In this document: positions 43,822 to 52,627 of the stretch, piece after piece | How the letters are laid out: every line of letters starts with the position of its first letter | Numbering within the stretch: the stretch's first letter is position 1 | Assembly: GCA_947627465.1 (NCBI GenBank) | Contig: CANQWD010000006.1 | Span: forward strand, 1 to 64,000 | Direction: 5' to 3' | Source of the DNA: an uncultured Clostridia bacterium | GTDB taxonomy: Bacteria > Bacillota > Clostridia > Oscillospirales > Ruminococcaceae | DNA length: 64,000 bases | Position numbers and translations under genes: made by a program | The notes under the pieces: generated by a model | The model's database searches: none | Told to the model about the DNA's origin: nothing | The model's input: only the letters and a program-made list of their open reading frames with translations

Positions 43822-44796
43822 GTGAAATACATACAAATAGGTAACGTCAGAATAGAGAAAACCGCCGCCTTGGCTCCTATGGCAAGCGTTGCGGATAAGG
43901 CTTATCGGACAATGGCAAAGGGGTTTGGCGCAGCATATTGCGTGGGCGAAATGGCAAGCTGCAAGGGTCTTGTATACTCCGACCGCAAAACCGCCGAGCT
44001 TCTTTCGGTAAGCGAATTCGAGCGCCCTATGGGAGTGCAGCTTTTCGGTGCGGAGCCGGAGTTTATGGAAAAGGCGGTGAAGATCGCCGAGCGTTATTCT
44101 CCCGATATTATCGACATCAACGCGGGCTGTCCGATGCCGAAAATAGTCTGCGGAGGCGCGGGAAGCGCTCTTATGAAAACGCCGAAAATTTTCGGGGAGT
44201 TGGTTCGAGCGGCGGTTGAAGCAACGGGAATACCGGTGACTGTGAAAATACGCGCGGGCTGGGATGAAAACTCCAAAAACGCCGTTGAAATGGCGAAAAT
44301 CGCCGAGGAAAACGGAGCGGCGGCAGTCGCCGTTCACGGGCGCACCAAGGAACAGCTTTATGCGGGAAACGCGGATTGGAATATCATAAAAGCCGTAAAA
44401 CAATCCGTGAGCGTTCCCGTGATAGGCAACGGCGATGTTAAAAGCGTTGAGGACTGCGTCAGAATGTACGAATACACGGGCTGCGACCTTGTGATGATAG
44501 GGCGCGGGAGTTATGGCAGACCGTGGCTTTTCGGGCAGATACGCGATTACTTTAGCGGAAAAACGCCGCGTTTTGAACCCGATTTGGACGAAAAGCTTAA
44601 TATAATGCGCCGCCACATCGCGCTTTTAGTCGAGGACAAGGGCGAGCGCACCGGAATGAAAGAGGCTCGGCGGCAAGCGGCGTGGTACATAAAGGGCATC
44701 GAGGGCGCGGCGGCTTTGAGAAACCGTTTCGGAAGTTTAAATACACTCGCCGACCTTGACGAGCTGATTAGTGAAATAAGCGGGAACGCGAATTGA
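43822..44796 (+). CDS. dusB: tRNA-dihydrouridine synthase (Dus)
   Basis: 324 residues, FMN-binding TIM barrel: LAPMASVADKAYRTM, IDINAGCPMPKIVCGGAGSA with the catalytic Cys, VAVHGRTKEQLYAGNADW and VIGNGDVKSVEDC, then GRGSYGRPWLF. It reduces uridines in the tRNA D-loop using NADPH. The GTG start has AAAGGAAA upstream. It is probably transcribed with crcB. Confidence 0.92.
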   Translation: MKYIQIGNVRIEKTAALAPMASVADKAYRTMAKGFGAAYCVGEMASCKGLVYSDRKTAELLSVSEFERPMGVQLFGAEPEFMEKAVKIAERYSPDIIDINAGCPMPKIVCGGAGSALMKTPKIFGELVRAAVEATGIPVTVKIRAGWDENSKNAVEMAKIAEENGAAAVAVHGRTKEQLYAGNADWNIIKAVKQSVSVPVIGNGDVKSVEDCVRMYEYTGCDLVMIGRGSYGRPWLFGQIRDYFSGKTPRFEPDLDEKLNIMRRHIALLVEDKGERTGMKEARRQAAWYIKGIEGAAALRNRFGSLNTLADLDELISEISGNAN

Positions 44797-44804
44797 TAGC
44801 GTGT

Positions 44805-44911
44805 GCAAATCGAGCAAGCGAGTGAGTTTGGCGTAGCGCGAAGCGCGTAGCCAAAGCTCACTCGGCTAGCGAACGGAGCGCAAAGCGCGTAGAGAGCGGT
44901 GCTCGATTTGC
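44805..44911. repeat. Highly structured palindromic element between dus and the DUF815 gene
   Basis: Outer arms GCAAATCGAGCA (44805-44816) and TGCTCGATTTGC (44900-44911) are perfect complements. Nested within is a stem CGAGTGAGTTTGGC (44819-44832) with GCCAAA-G-CTCACTCG (44850-44864), capped by GCGC-GAA-GCGC, and a second arm rich in GCGC. The element can fold into a branched structure on either strand. It resembles a REP/MITE-type palindromic unit. Confidence 0.8.
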
Positions 44912-44933
44912 CAATTTAAATAAGGAGATAATT

Positions 44934-46124
44934 ATGCAGGAATTCAGAAACAAAATTGCGGCGATATGCTGCTTCAACGTAAAAAACGACCCCGTATTGT
45001 GCGGTTTTAAAAAGTTGTTCGGAGATACCGCGGAAGAAAGCTTTGAGGGCTATTCCGAAATAGTGGGAACGGTTCTGAAAAGCGGCGGCACGCTTGCCGA
45101 GTATTTTCATGATATGCTTGTGTTTTCGGAAAGCCCCGTTTTGAACGAATTCGCTTACGGAAAAACGGCTAAAAAGGACCACTCGATATTGCGGCTCGAC
45201 GCGGTAAAGTCAGATCTCGACATTATACGCGGTCTTTGCGAGGAGACCGCCGCGCAGGTACAAATACGTCTGAATACATTCTATGACACGCTTGATTTCG
45301 GCAAGCTGCCGCTTTACGATAACGGAGTTTTTGATTACGAGCCGCAGTATTTTCTTGATTACATAAGAACCAACGGCAGCGGCATGTTCGCGAAATATAA
45401 GGCTTTCACATTTGACGGCGAATTGCATCCGATCGAGAACCCGGATAAAATTCGCCTGTCCGACCTTAAAAATTACGAGGAGCAGCGAAAACAGGTCGTT
45501 GACAACACGGTTTGCTTTCTTTCCGGAAAACCCGCGCAGAATGTGCTTCTTTACGGCGATAGGGGCACGGGCAAATCTTCGACGGTGAAAGCCATTATGA
45601 ACGAATCTAAGTACCTAAGAATGGTGGAGGTCTCAAAGAACGATATCGCGGAATTGCCGCGGCTTTTCCGAAAGCTTAAAGATATTCCGCTGCACTTCAT
45701 AGTTACCATTGACGATCTGTCTTTCTCCGAAAACGACGACCGCTTTGGGATATTGAAAGCCGTGCTGGAGGGTTCTCTTTCGGCAAAGCCCGAGAATATT
45801 CTTATTTACGCTACCACAAACCGCCGTAAAATTATCCGTGAAACTGCATCCGAACGCGAGATATCGGGCGCGGACGCTATTGATGAGAGTATGTCGCTCT
45901 CCGATCGTTTCGGACTTTTCGTTACGTTTATGAAGCCCGACAAGAAGGTCTATCTCGATATCGTGCAAAAACTCGCCGATGACAGGGGCTTGGACGTTTC
46001 CGAGGAAGAGCTGTTCGCCGCGGCAGAACGTTTCGCGCTCAAACGCGGCGGGCGTTCGCCGAGAACCGCGCGCCAGTTTATTGATTGGCTTGACGGCAGA
46101 ATAGCGTTGGGTTTGGCTTATTAA
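44934..46124 (+). CDS. DUF815-family AAA+ ATPase
   Basis: 396 residues. An N-terminal helical region of about 190 residues, then an AAA+ core with Walker A LLYGDRGTGKSSTVKAI and Walker B HFIVTIDDLSF, sensor IYATTNRRKIIRE and C-terminal GGRSPRTARQFIDWL. The family is widespread and functionally obscure. AAGGAG precedes the ATG. Confidence 0.82.
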   Translation: MQEFRNKIAAICCFNVKNDPVLCGFKKLFGDTAEESFEGYSEIVGTVLKSGGTLAEYFHDMLVFSESPVLNEFAYGKTAKKDHSILRLDAVKSDLDIIRGLCEETAAQVQIRLNTFYDTLDFGKLPLYDNGVFDYEPQYFLDYIRTNGSGMFAKYKAFTFDGELHPIENPDKIRLSDLKNYEEQRKQVVDNTVCFLSGKPAQNVLLYGDRGTGKSSTVKAIMNESKYLRMVEVSKNDIAELPRLFRKLKDIPLHFIVTIDDLSFSENDDRFGILKAVLEGSLSAKPENILIYATTNRRKIIRETASEREISGADAIDESMSLSDRFGLFVTFMKPDKKVYLDIVQKLADDRGLDVSEEELFAAAERFALKRGGRSPRTARQFIDWLDGRIALGLAY

Positions 46125-46140
46125 CTTTGGAGTGATAAGT

Positions 46141-47073
46141 ATGAAAGGTATCGTCATAAAATCGTTTTGCGCGGCGCTTTGCGGAGCGCTGCTGCTTACG
46201 GGCTGTTCAAAGTCGTCGTCAACGCCGGACGAGATATCCGTTGCAAGCGGCGCGGAGAGCGTTGCCGAGCAGCCGTTTCCCGTTGTTTCCTGCGGCGTTC
46301 GTCTTGAAAAAACTCCCGAAAAGATAGTCAGCCTGTCGCCCGCCGCGACTGAGATTATTTGCGAGTTGGGCTTTAAAGATAAGTTAGTCGGAATAAGCGA
46401 TTACTGCGATTATCCAGAGGGCTTGAAAGCGGATAAAGTCGGAAGCACGGAAAATCCCGATACGGACGCTATTGTAAAACTGAAGCCCGACGCGGTTTTC
46501 ACGCTGTCAGCGCTTTCGGAACGTGAAACTTACGCGCTGAACCAAGCGAATATCGCCGTGCTTACCGCACAGCCGCCGCACAATCTTGAGGAGTATTCCG
46601 CGTTGTACAAGGAGATAGCAGCGGCGTTTTACGGCAAAGAAACGGACGGAAGCGAAAAGGACGTACAAAAAGCCGTCAAAATAGGTTCCGAAGCGCGTTC
46701 CGCTCTTGAAAAAGCCGCTCAAAGCGTGAAGCTTGAAAGCTTTGTTTATGTAACCGAAAAGCTTACGGCGGCAGGTAAAGATACCTTTGAAAGCGCGGTG
46801 TTAAGCCTTTCGGGAAAGAACGTCTGCGAAGGTACGGATTACGCGGCTCTTGATACGATAAAATCCGCACCGAAGTTTATTATCGCGGCAAATTCGCTGT
46901 CCGAGGATAAACTCAAAGAGAATGAAACGCTCGCGGCGTTTATTGAAAAAGGCGCGCAGATCGAATTCATAAACGCTGCGGCGTTTGAGCGTCCTACGGC
47001 TCGCACCGCCGAGGTTTTCAACGAACTTTTGAGCGGTGAGGTGTCGGCGGTCTCGGCGGTCACATCGGAGTGA
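46141..47073 (+). CDS. BtuF-like substrate-binding lipoprotein (helical-backbone metal receptor)
   Basis: 310 residues. Lipobox LLLTGCSKSS near residue 20, then the periplasmic-binding fold of class III: KIVSLSPAATEIICELGF, LVGISDYCDYPEG and DAIVKLKPDAVF. These proteins deliver cobalamin, haem or iron-siderophore to ABC importers, but no permease or ATPase gene is adjacent. GTG 46132 is also in frame, but ATG 46141 has GGAG at the right distance. Its 3' end overlaps the convergent deacetylase gene by 14 bp. Confidence 0.82.
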   Translation: MKGIVIKSFCAALCGALLLTGCSKSSSTPDEISVASGAESVAEQPFPVVSCGVRLEKTPEKIVSLSPAATEIICELGFKDKLVGISDYCDYPEGLKADKVGSTENPDTDAIVKLKPDAVFTLSALSERETYALNQANIAVLTAQPPHNLEEYSALYKEIAAAFYGKETDGSEKDVQKAVKIGSEARSALEKAAQSVKLESFVYVTEKLTAAGKDTFESAVLSLSGKNVCEGTDYAALDTIKSAPKFIIAANSLSEDKLKENETLAAFIEKGAQIEFINAAAFERPTARTAEVFNELLSGEVSAVSAVTSE

Positions 47074-47824
47074 TTAAATAACCGTTTTCGCGCCAATTGT
47101 CAATTACAGAGCCCAGTATTTCCGTATTTGTTTTGGATACCGCGTGGAGCAGATAAACCGCGCCCGGGTGTACCTTTTGAGTTATTTTCTCAAACGCTTC
47201 GGACGGCTCGGGCTGTTTGCTTGTGTCCCAATCGTAGTATGCGAAGCTCCACAAAACCGTGGTGTAGCCCAAATCTTTGGCACATTTCAGCACACGCTCG
47301 GAAAACTCGCCCTTAGGCGGGCGCATAACGTACATATCATAGCCGAACTGTTGTTTTATATATTCGTGAAGCTCGGAAAGCTCATTTTTCAGCTCGTTGT
47401 CGGAGCATTCGGGAAGCGACGGGTGCGACATCGTGTGGTTGCCTACCGTATGTCCCTCGGCTATCATTCGTTTTATTAACTCGGGGTTGGATTTGGCGTA
47501 GTCGTAAGTTACGAAAAATACTGCGCGGACGTTCTTTTCTTTTAGAACGTCCAGAATTTTTTCGGTGTAACCGTTTTCATATCCCTCGTCGAACGTGAGC
47601 CACAGCCGTTTGTGCTCGGCTTCTCCAACGAACAAGCCGCCCATTTCGGAATACTTTGCTTCGGCGTTTACGGCGTCGGACGGTCTTCCGCTGGCGTCCG
47701 TTGAGGCTCCCAAGCCCCAGGCGATTTTTTTGTTGTCATATTGGCTAAAATCCTCGGCGAACGCGGGGCAAGTTGTCAAAGCTGCCGCCAAAGCCGCGGA
47801 CAGCGCGCTTTTACAGAATTTCAT
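47060..47824 (-). CDS. Secreted polysaccharide deacetylase (PdaA-type)
   Basis: 254 residues. Signal peptide MKFCKSALSAALAAALTTCPAFA, then a NodB-homology domain: LTFDEGYENG (PdaA variant of TFDDGY), GNHTMSHPSL with the metal-binding His pair, MRPPKGEFS and LLHAVSKTN. B. subtilis PdaA deacetylates N-acetylmuramic acid to make muramic delta-lactam in spore cortex. A cortex role here is inference and implies a spore-forming relative. Confidence 0.85.
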   Translation of the reverse strand: MKFCKSALSAALAAALTTCPAFAEDFSQYDNKKIAWGLGASTDASGRPSDAVNAEAKYSEMGGLFVGEAEHKRLWLTFDEGYENGYTEKILDVLKEKNVRAVFFVTYDYAKSNPELIKRMIAEGHTVGNHTMSHPSLPECSDNELKNELSELHEYIKQQFGYDMYVMRPPKGEFSERVLKCAKDLGYTTVLWSFAYYDWDTSKQPEPSEAFEKITQKVHPGAVYLLHAVSKTNTEILGSVIDNWRENGYLITPM

Positions 47825-47980
47825 AGCTATCTCCTTTTCGGTCGTTTTAGGTTATTTTCCGCATTGTTCGGCGGATTATTAAAGTAAAATTTTCACAGGC
47901 TTTTGCGAAAAATAGAAAAATCTCACTTTGGTTAAAAAACATTTGTGCAATATGACGTGCCCTATATTCCGCAAATCCAC

Positions 47981-48009
47981 TTGAATAATGCGGAAAAATA
48001 TGTTAAAAT
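47981..48009 (+). promoter_or_regulatory. Promoter of the DHH phosphoesterase gene
   Basis: TTGAAT (47981-47986), 17 bp, TAAAAT (48004-48009). Confidence 0.6.
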
Positions 48010-48044
48010 ATAATTAGTACAGCATTGCAAAGGAGCCGTTTAAT

Positions 48045-49061
48045 ATGGCAAAAAACTTTAACGATCTGGTTGAACTTCTGCAAGGTCACCGCGTTTTTAT
48101 ACAAACTCATAACTTTCCGGATCAAGACGCTGTTGCGAGCGCTTTCGGACTTCAGGAGCTTTTGCGGCATTTCGGTGTTGAGACCACGATCTGCCACCAT
48201 GGTGTTGTGGAACGCGCCGTTACTAGCAATATGGTTGCCGAGCTTGGGATCGAGATGCTTTCCGAGGAGGGCGGGGAAACCGAAAATCTCGGCGAGGAAA
48301 TGAACGCGCGGGATTATATTATCATCGTTGATTCGCAAAAGGGAAGCGGAAACATTGATGATCTGATTGGTGATGAGGTCGCTTGTATAGACCATCACCC
48401 GACTTTTGTTGAGGTTTCCGATTATAAATATATGGATATCCGCATTGTGGGAAGCTGTGCCACGATAATTGCCGATTACTATCGGGAATGCGGCGTTGAG
48501 ATGTCCGAAAATGTCGCTACGGCGCTTCTTTACGGCTTAAAGAGCGACACGCGCAATTTTACGCGTGGCGTAACGCAGCTTGACGTGGATATTTACAGCT
48601 ACTTGTTTCCGAAAAGCAATCATCAGTTAATTAGGAAATACCAGGCCGCCGAGATCGAATACAGCGAACTTAACGCGTTTTCCGATAGTCTTAGGAACAT
48701 CGAGGTCTACAATGAGGTGGGGTTCGCGTTTCTGGATTTCCCGTGCAAGGAGGGATTTGTGGCAACGGTCTCGGACTTCATTCTCGATATCGATTTGGTG
48801 AAGTTCGTGGTGGTTTACACACGCAGACCAAACGGGTTTAAATTTTCGGTGCGCTCCGAATTGGACGAGCTTGACGCGGGCATGATCATCTCCGAGGCGC
48901 TTAAGGACGTGGGTTCGGGCGGCGGACATAAAACTATGGCGGGCGGATTTGCGGAGGAAGACAAGGTTCTGGCAATGAATTTCGACTTTAATAAGGTCAT
49001 TCAAAATTTGTTCTTGAACGTTATCAACAAGGTGCCGCCTCACGGTTTGACGATAGAATAA
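48045..49061 (+). CDS. DHH-family phosphoesterase (NrnA-like)
   Basis: 338 residues. DHH domain motifs THNFPDQDAVASA, IIVDSQKG, ACIDHHPTF and LLYGLKSDTRNF, then the DHHA1 domain with GSGGGHKTMAGGF. NrnA-type enzymes hydrolyse nanoRNAs, pAp and sometimes cyclic dinucleotide products such as pGpG. AAAGGAG precedes the ATG. It is monocistronic, between its own promoter and the hairpin at 49119. Confidence 0.88.
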   Translation: MAKNFNDLVELLQGHRVFIQTHNFPDQDAVASAFGLQELLRHFGVETTICHHGVVERAVTSNMVAELGIEMLSEEGGETENLGEEMNARDYIIIVDSQKGSGNIDDLIGDEVACIDHHPTFVEVSDYKYMDIRIVGSCATIIADYYRECGVEMSENVATALLYGLKSDTRNFTRGVTQLDVDIYSYLFPKSNHQLIRKYQAAEIEYSELNAFSDSLRNIEVYNEVGFAFLDFPCKEGFVATVSDFILDIDLVKFVVVYTRRPNGFKFSVRSELDELDAGMIISEALKDVGSGGGHKTMAGGFAEEDKVLAMNFDFNKVIQNLFLNVINKVPPHGLTIE

Positions 49062-49118
49062 ATATTTAAGCGACAGGTTTTCTTTCCGCTTAGAATTGTA
49101 TTATAAAGTATATTTTTC

Positions 49119-49151
49119 CCTTTTCTCCTCCGCGATGCGGGGGAGAAAAGG
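49119..49151 (+). terminator. Hairpin after the DHH gene
   Basis: 15-nt arms CCTTTTCTCCTCCGC and GCGGGGGAGAAAAGG (one G-T pair) with a 3-nt loop, then GTTATTTTAAAG-like sequence. It is a strong stem with a weak T-tract. Confidence 0.7.
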
Positions 49152-49232
49152 TTATTTTAAAGCTCGGTTTTATTTAAAGACGCGATAAAGCAATTTCAGG
49201 CTGCGCATAAAAAGACTTTTTTACAAGCTGAA

Positions 49233-49252
49233 GCGGTAGGTTTTCCTGCCGC
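49233..49252 (+). terminator. Second small hairpin upstream of the radical SAM gene
   Basis: GCGGTAGG-TTTT-CCTGCCGC (one wobble) followed by ATTTTAAATT. The rest of 49062-49331 holds only this, the preceding stem and the promoter. Confidence 0.45.
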
Positions 49253-49277
49253 ATTTTAAATTCTCGAGTTTTCCTTA

Positions 49278-49306
49278 TTGACAATATCTATGAAACGTGA
49301 TATAAT
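49278..49306 (+). promoter_or_regulatory. Promoter of the radical SAM-ruvCAB operon
   Basis: TTGACA (49278-49283), 17 bp, TATAAT (49301-49306). Confidence 0.9.
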
Positions 49307-49339
49307 TATAATGTATATTTTTGCGGAGAGGTGCAGACA

Positions 49340-49957
49340 ATGACAATTTTTTACAAATTTGAAGGCAAATTATATATAAATATAACCAACGGCTGTCCGT
49401 GCGACTGCGTGTTTTGCATACGCAAAAACGGCGACAGCATAGAGGACAATGACAGCTTGTGGCTTGAGCATGAGCCGACGTTCGAGGAAATATGCGCTGC
49501 TTTTGACGGGTTCGATAAAACGGGAATCAAAGAAGCAGTGTTCTGTGGTTACGGAGAACCGACCGTTCGCGCGGATATGCTGATAAAAACCGCCGAATAT
49601 ATTAAGGCGAATTCCGATTTAAAGCTCCGCGTGAATACCAACGGCTTGGTAAGGCTTATTCATAAAGACTTTGATATTTCGCGTTTTAAAGGCGTTATCG
49701 ACAGCTTTTCGATAAGCTTGAATGCGCCGAATGCAAAACGCTACAATGAAGTCACGCGTCCCAAATACGGAGAACGGTCTTTTGATGAAATGCTTCGTTT
49801 TGCAAAGGACGTTAAGGCAATGGGTATCAAAACAGCGTTTACCGTGGTGGATGTGATAACAGCCGAGGAGATCGAAGAATGTAAAAAGCTCGCCGAGAGC
49901 CTTGAAATTCCGCTTAGAGTGCGCGCTTACGTTACGGACAACGAGAGTTACACATAA
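49340..49957 (+). CDS. TatD-associated-type radical SAM protein
   Basis: 205 residues. The cluster-binding motif is CPCDCVFCIRK, that is CxxxCxxC counted from the first Cys of the NGCPCDCVFC stretch, then AVFCGYGEPTVR (GGE-like SAM site) and RVNTNGLVRLIHKD. It is short for a radical SAM protein, matching the family usually found near tatD. ATG 49340 has GGAGAG 9 nt before it. Its stop overlaps the ruvC start (TAATG). The substrate is unknown. Confidence 0.78.
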   Translation: MTIFYKFEGKLYINITNGCPCDCVFCIRKNGDSIEDNDSLWLEHEPTFEEICAAFDGFDKTGIKEAVFCGYGEPTVRADMLIKTAEYIKANSDLKLRVNTNGLVRLIHKDFDISRFKGVIDSFSISLNAPNAKRYNEVTRPKYGERSFDEMLRFAKDVKAMGIKTAFTVVDVITAEEIEECKKLAESLEIPLRVRAYVTDNESYT

Positions 49958-50484
49958 TGAGAATTTTGGGGATAGACCCGGGCTACGCGATAGTCGGGTG
50001 GGGCGTTTTGGAGTTCGACAATACGCGCTTTGACGTGATAAAATACGGTTCGATAACTACGCAGCCCGAAACGCCGTTTGACAAGCGTTTGTGCGAGATT
50101 TACGACGATATGTGTGTGGTGATCGAAAAATTCCGCCCCGATTGTATGAGTATTGAAAAACTGTTTTTTAACACCAACATCACAACGGGTATAGATGTGG
50201 CGCAGGCTCGTGGGGTTATAATGCTTTCGGCGGCAAAGCATAACGTTAAAGTGTTCGAGTATACGCCGCTTCAAGTGAAAACGGCTGTTACGGGTTACGG
50301 ACGCGCGGAAAAACATCAGGTTCAGGAAATGACAAAGAACATTTTGCGCCTAAAGGAAATACCAAAGCCCGATGATACCGCCGACGCTTTGGCTCTGGCG
50401 ATAACTCACGGACATACGGGCGGTTCTCGGCTGTCGGAAATTATGCGCGGCAACGAGGTCACGCAGTTAAACAAAAAGAGGTAG
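49957..50484 (+). CDS. ruvC: Holliday junction endonuclease RuvC
   Basis: 175 residues. Catalytic acidic residues: Asp in MRILGIDPGYAIVGW, Glu in CMSIEKLFF, and the Asp pair in KPDDTADALALAITH. It cuts Holliday junctions symmetrically. The start overlaps the preceding stop, and ruvA follows 5 bp downstream. Confidence 0.95.
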   Translation: MRILGIDPGYAIVGWGVLEFDNTRFDVIKYGSITTQPETPFDKRLCEIYDDMCVVIEKFRPDCMSIEKLFFNTNITTGIDVAQARGVIMLSAAKHNVKVFEYTPLQVKTAVTGYGRAEKHQVQEMTKNILRLKEIPKPDDTADALALAITHGHTGGSRLSEIMRGNEVTQLNKKR

Positions 50485-50489
50485 TATTT

Positions 50490-51077
50490 ATGATATATAG
50501 TTTACAAGGTGAATTGACGCATTGGGAGACGGGTTTAGCCGTTATCGAGTGCGGGGGAGTGGGCTACGCATGCCGCACGACTATGAACACCATAGCGAAG
50601 ATACGAGATTTGGACGAGGTGAAACTGTTTACATATCTTCACGTTACGGAGAACTCGCTGGACTTATTCGGCTTTGCGGATAACGCGGAACTTGCCGCGT
50701 TTAAGCAGCTTATCTCCGTTTCGGGAGTGGGACCCAAAGCCGCGCTGTCGATTTTAAGCGACATCACGCCCTCAAAATTGGCTCTCTGCATAGCCGCCGA
50801 GGATTACAAAACGTTGACGAAATCCCCGGGAATAGGTGCGAAGATCGCTCAAAGAATTGTTTTGGAACTTAAAGATAAGGTGGCTAAGGAACAAAAACTT
50901 TCAGCGAAAGACTTGCAGAGCGCCGCGGTTTCAGCGGGTGATAATTTCGCCGAGGCTATGACGGCGTTGCAGACATTGGGTTTCAATCCCGCGCAGTGCG
51001 GCGCGGCTCTTTCAGGCGCAAATGCGAATGCGTCTGTGGAGGATTTGATAAAATTCGGACTTAAAAATCTTGCGTAA
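50490..51077 (+). CDS. ruvA: Holliday junction branch-migration protein RuvA
   Basis: 195 residues. OB-fold N-terminal domain (MIYSLQGELTHWETGLAVIE), tandem helix-hairpin-helix motifs (ISVSGVGPKAALSILS and LTKSPGIGAKIAQRIVLELK) and the C-terminal RuvB-binding domain (EAMTALQTLGF). It forms the tetramer that holds the junction for RuvB. Confidence 0.95.
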   Translation: MIYSLQGELTHWETGLAVIECGGVGYACRTTMNTIAKIRDLDEVKLFTYLHVTENSLDLFGFADNAELAAFKQLISVSGVGPKAALSILSDITPSKLALCIAAEDYKTLTKSPGIGAKIAQRIVLELKDKVAKEQKLSAKDLQSAAVSAGDNFAEAMTALQTLGFNPAQCGAALSGANANASVEDLIKFGLKNLA

Positions 51078-51097
51078 AGGAGGAGTCCTTTATTAAA

Positions 51098-52039
51098 ATG
51101 AATAAGAAAAAAGGCTTAAACGGCTTTGAAAAGCTGATGTGGTTATTTATCGGCGGACTTTTCGGCGTTATGATAACTTTTTTGAGCGGTGAAACGAAGA
51201 ATGTGTATTTCGCGTATATTTGCGGCGGGCTTATGTTGGTGGCGGCTCTTATTTCGCTGTTTACCGTAATAATATCAAATTTTATAGCTCCTCATATTGC
51301 GAAGAAAAAAGCCGCCGAGCGCGCTCTCGGAAAAGAGGGTATCAAAATAATGCGCCGCGACGAGGTCGCCAAACTCGCTTACAAAGGCATTATCGCGCTT
51401 TTGGACGGGAAGCTCGTTAAAGCGGAGGAATTTTTACAACAGGCTTTGTCAAAGACGGATGTTCGTCAAAACCAGATGTTCTGTATCGAGTGGCTTATCA
51501 ATCTTTATGAGGCCACGGGAAACGAAGCAAAATTGATGTGGTGTTATCGAAAAGCGGTTGAGTACGCGCCCGAAAATCCCGAAGCGCAGTCGCGGCTGGG
51601 GCACGCGTACTTCTCCGAGGGCAAGCTTGACCAAGCGTTGTATTGCTTTGAGCAGGCTTTGCGCTACGACCCAAACCACGGTTATTCGTATTTCAGCATT
51701 GCGAAAATCCAAATGATACGCGGCGAGGACGACAAGGCTTTTGAAACGCTGCAAACGCTTTTGAAGATAAACGAAAATCATCCGCTCTGCCGCGCGGAGC
51801 TTGCGGATTGGTACGCTATGCAGGGCAATGCCGAAAAAGCCAAGGAAGAATGCAAAAAGGCGCAGCTTTGCGGAATCCACGACCCGGATGAGTTAAACAA
51901 ACGTATCAACGCTATACTCAGCTTTCATAAAACGGACTACGATGGGAAAAATCTTCCCGAGATGTTTTATCGCAAAATAGATCCGATAACCGATGAAAAT
52001 GCGGATAATGCGGATAATAAGGAGAAAACCGATGACTAA
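51098..52039 (+). CDS. Membrane-anchored TPR protein
   Basis: 313 residues. Two N-terminal membrane helices (LMWLFIGGLFGVMITFL and YICGGLMLVAALISLFTVII), then a cytoplasmic TPR array (AQSRLGHAYFSEGKLDQALY, YFSIAKIQMIRGEDDKAFET, CRAELADWYAMQGNAEKAKE). AGGAGG lies upstream. It lies between ruvA and the phosphatase and ruvB genes and shares their transcript; its partner is unknown. Confidence 0.75.
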   Translation: MNKKKGLNGFEKLMWLFIGGLFGVMITFLSGETKNVYFAYICGGLMLVAALISLFTVIISNFIAPHIAKKKAAERALGKEGIKIMRRDEVAKLAYKGIIALLDGKLVKAEEFLQQALSKTDVRQNQMFCIEWLINLYEATGNEAKLMWCYRKAVEYAPENPEAQSRLGHAYFSEGKLDQALYCFEQALRYDPNHGYSYFSIAKIQMIRGEDDKAFETLQTLLKINENHPLCRAELADWYAMQGNAEKAKEECKKAQLCGIHDPDELNKRINAILSFHKTDYDGKNLPEMFYRKIDPITDENADNADNKEKTDD

Positions 52040-52625
52040 TGTTTATTTTGTCCGCCACGCGGATCCCGACCATTCGGTTCGTGACGACAGGAGCCGTCCG
52101 CTAACCGAAAACGGCTTGCGCGACAGCAAAGCGGTAACTTGGGTTTTGGCTGACAAGCATATTGATTTTTTGATGTCAAGTCCATATAAAAGAAGTATGT
52201 ACACGATAGCCGATTTGTCGCGGGCGCTTGGTTTGGAAATACATACGGACGAGGATTTTCGAGAGCGCGGCGCGGGTAACTGGCGCGGCGGCAATATTTT
52301 TGAATTTATTGAAAAGCAGTGGGCTGATTTCGATTATCACATTGAGGACGGGGAAAGTCTGCGCGAGGTGCAAACGCGCAATATCGGCGCTTTAAAGCAA
52401 GTCCTTGCGGAGCATGCCGGCGAGAACATAGTAATTGCAACGCACGGAACGGCGCTTTCAACGATTTTGAACTATTACTATCCCGAGTTCAATTTCAAGT
52501 GCTTTAAGAAAATAGTTGACTTTATGCCGTTTGTTATTCGTCTTGATTTTGACGGCGAAACGTGTGTGAATTATCAAACGGAACTTATCATACATAAAGA
52601 TTTTAATAACCGAAAGGCAAACTGA
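52032..52625 (+). CDS. Histidine phosphatase family protein (phosphoglycerate-mutase-like)
   Basis: 197 residues. The N-terminal [11 protein letters not shown] supplies the catalytic RH(A) motif, followed by [28 protein letters not shown] and [10 protein letters not shown] with the second His. Start ATG 52032 overlaps the TPR stop by 8 nt with AAGGAG upstream. Members hydrolyse diverse phosphometabolites. Confidence 0.85.
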   Translation: MTNVYFVRHADPDHSVRDDRSRPLTENGLRDSKAVTWVLADKHIDFLMSSPYKRSMYTIADLSRALGLEIHTDEDFRERGAGNWRGGNIFEFIEKQWADFDYHIEDGESLREVQTRNIGALKQVLAEHAGENIVIATHGTALSTILNYYYPEFNFKCFKKIVDFMPFVIRLDFDGETCVNYQTELIIHKDFNNRKAN

Positions 52626-52627
52626 CA

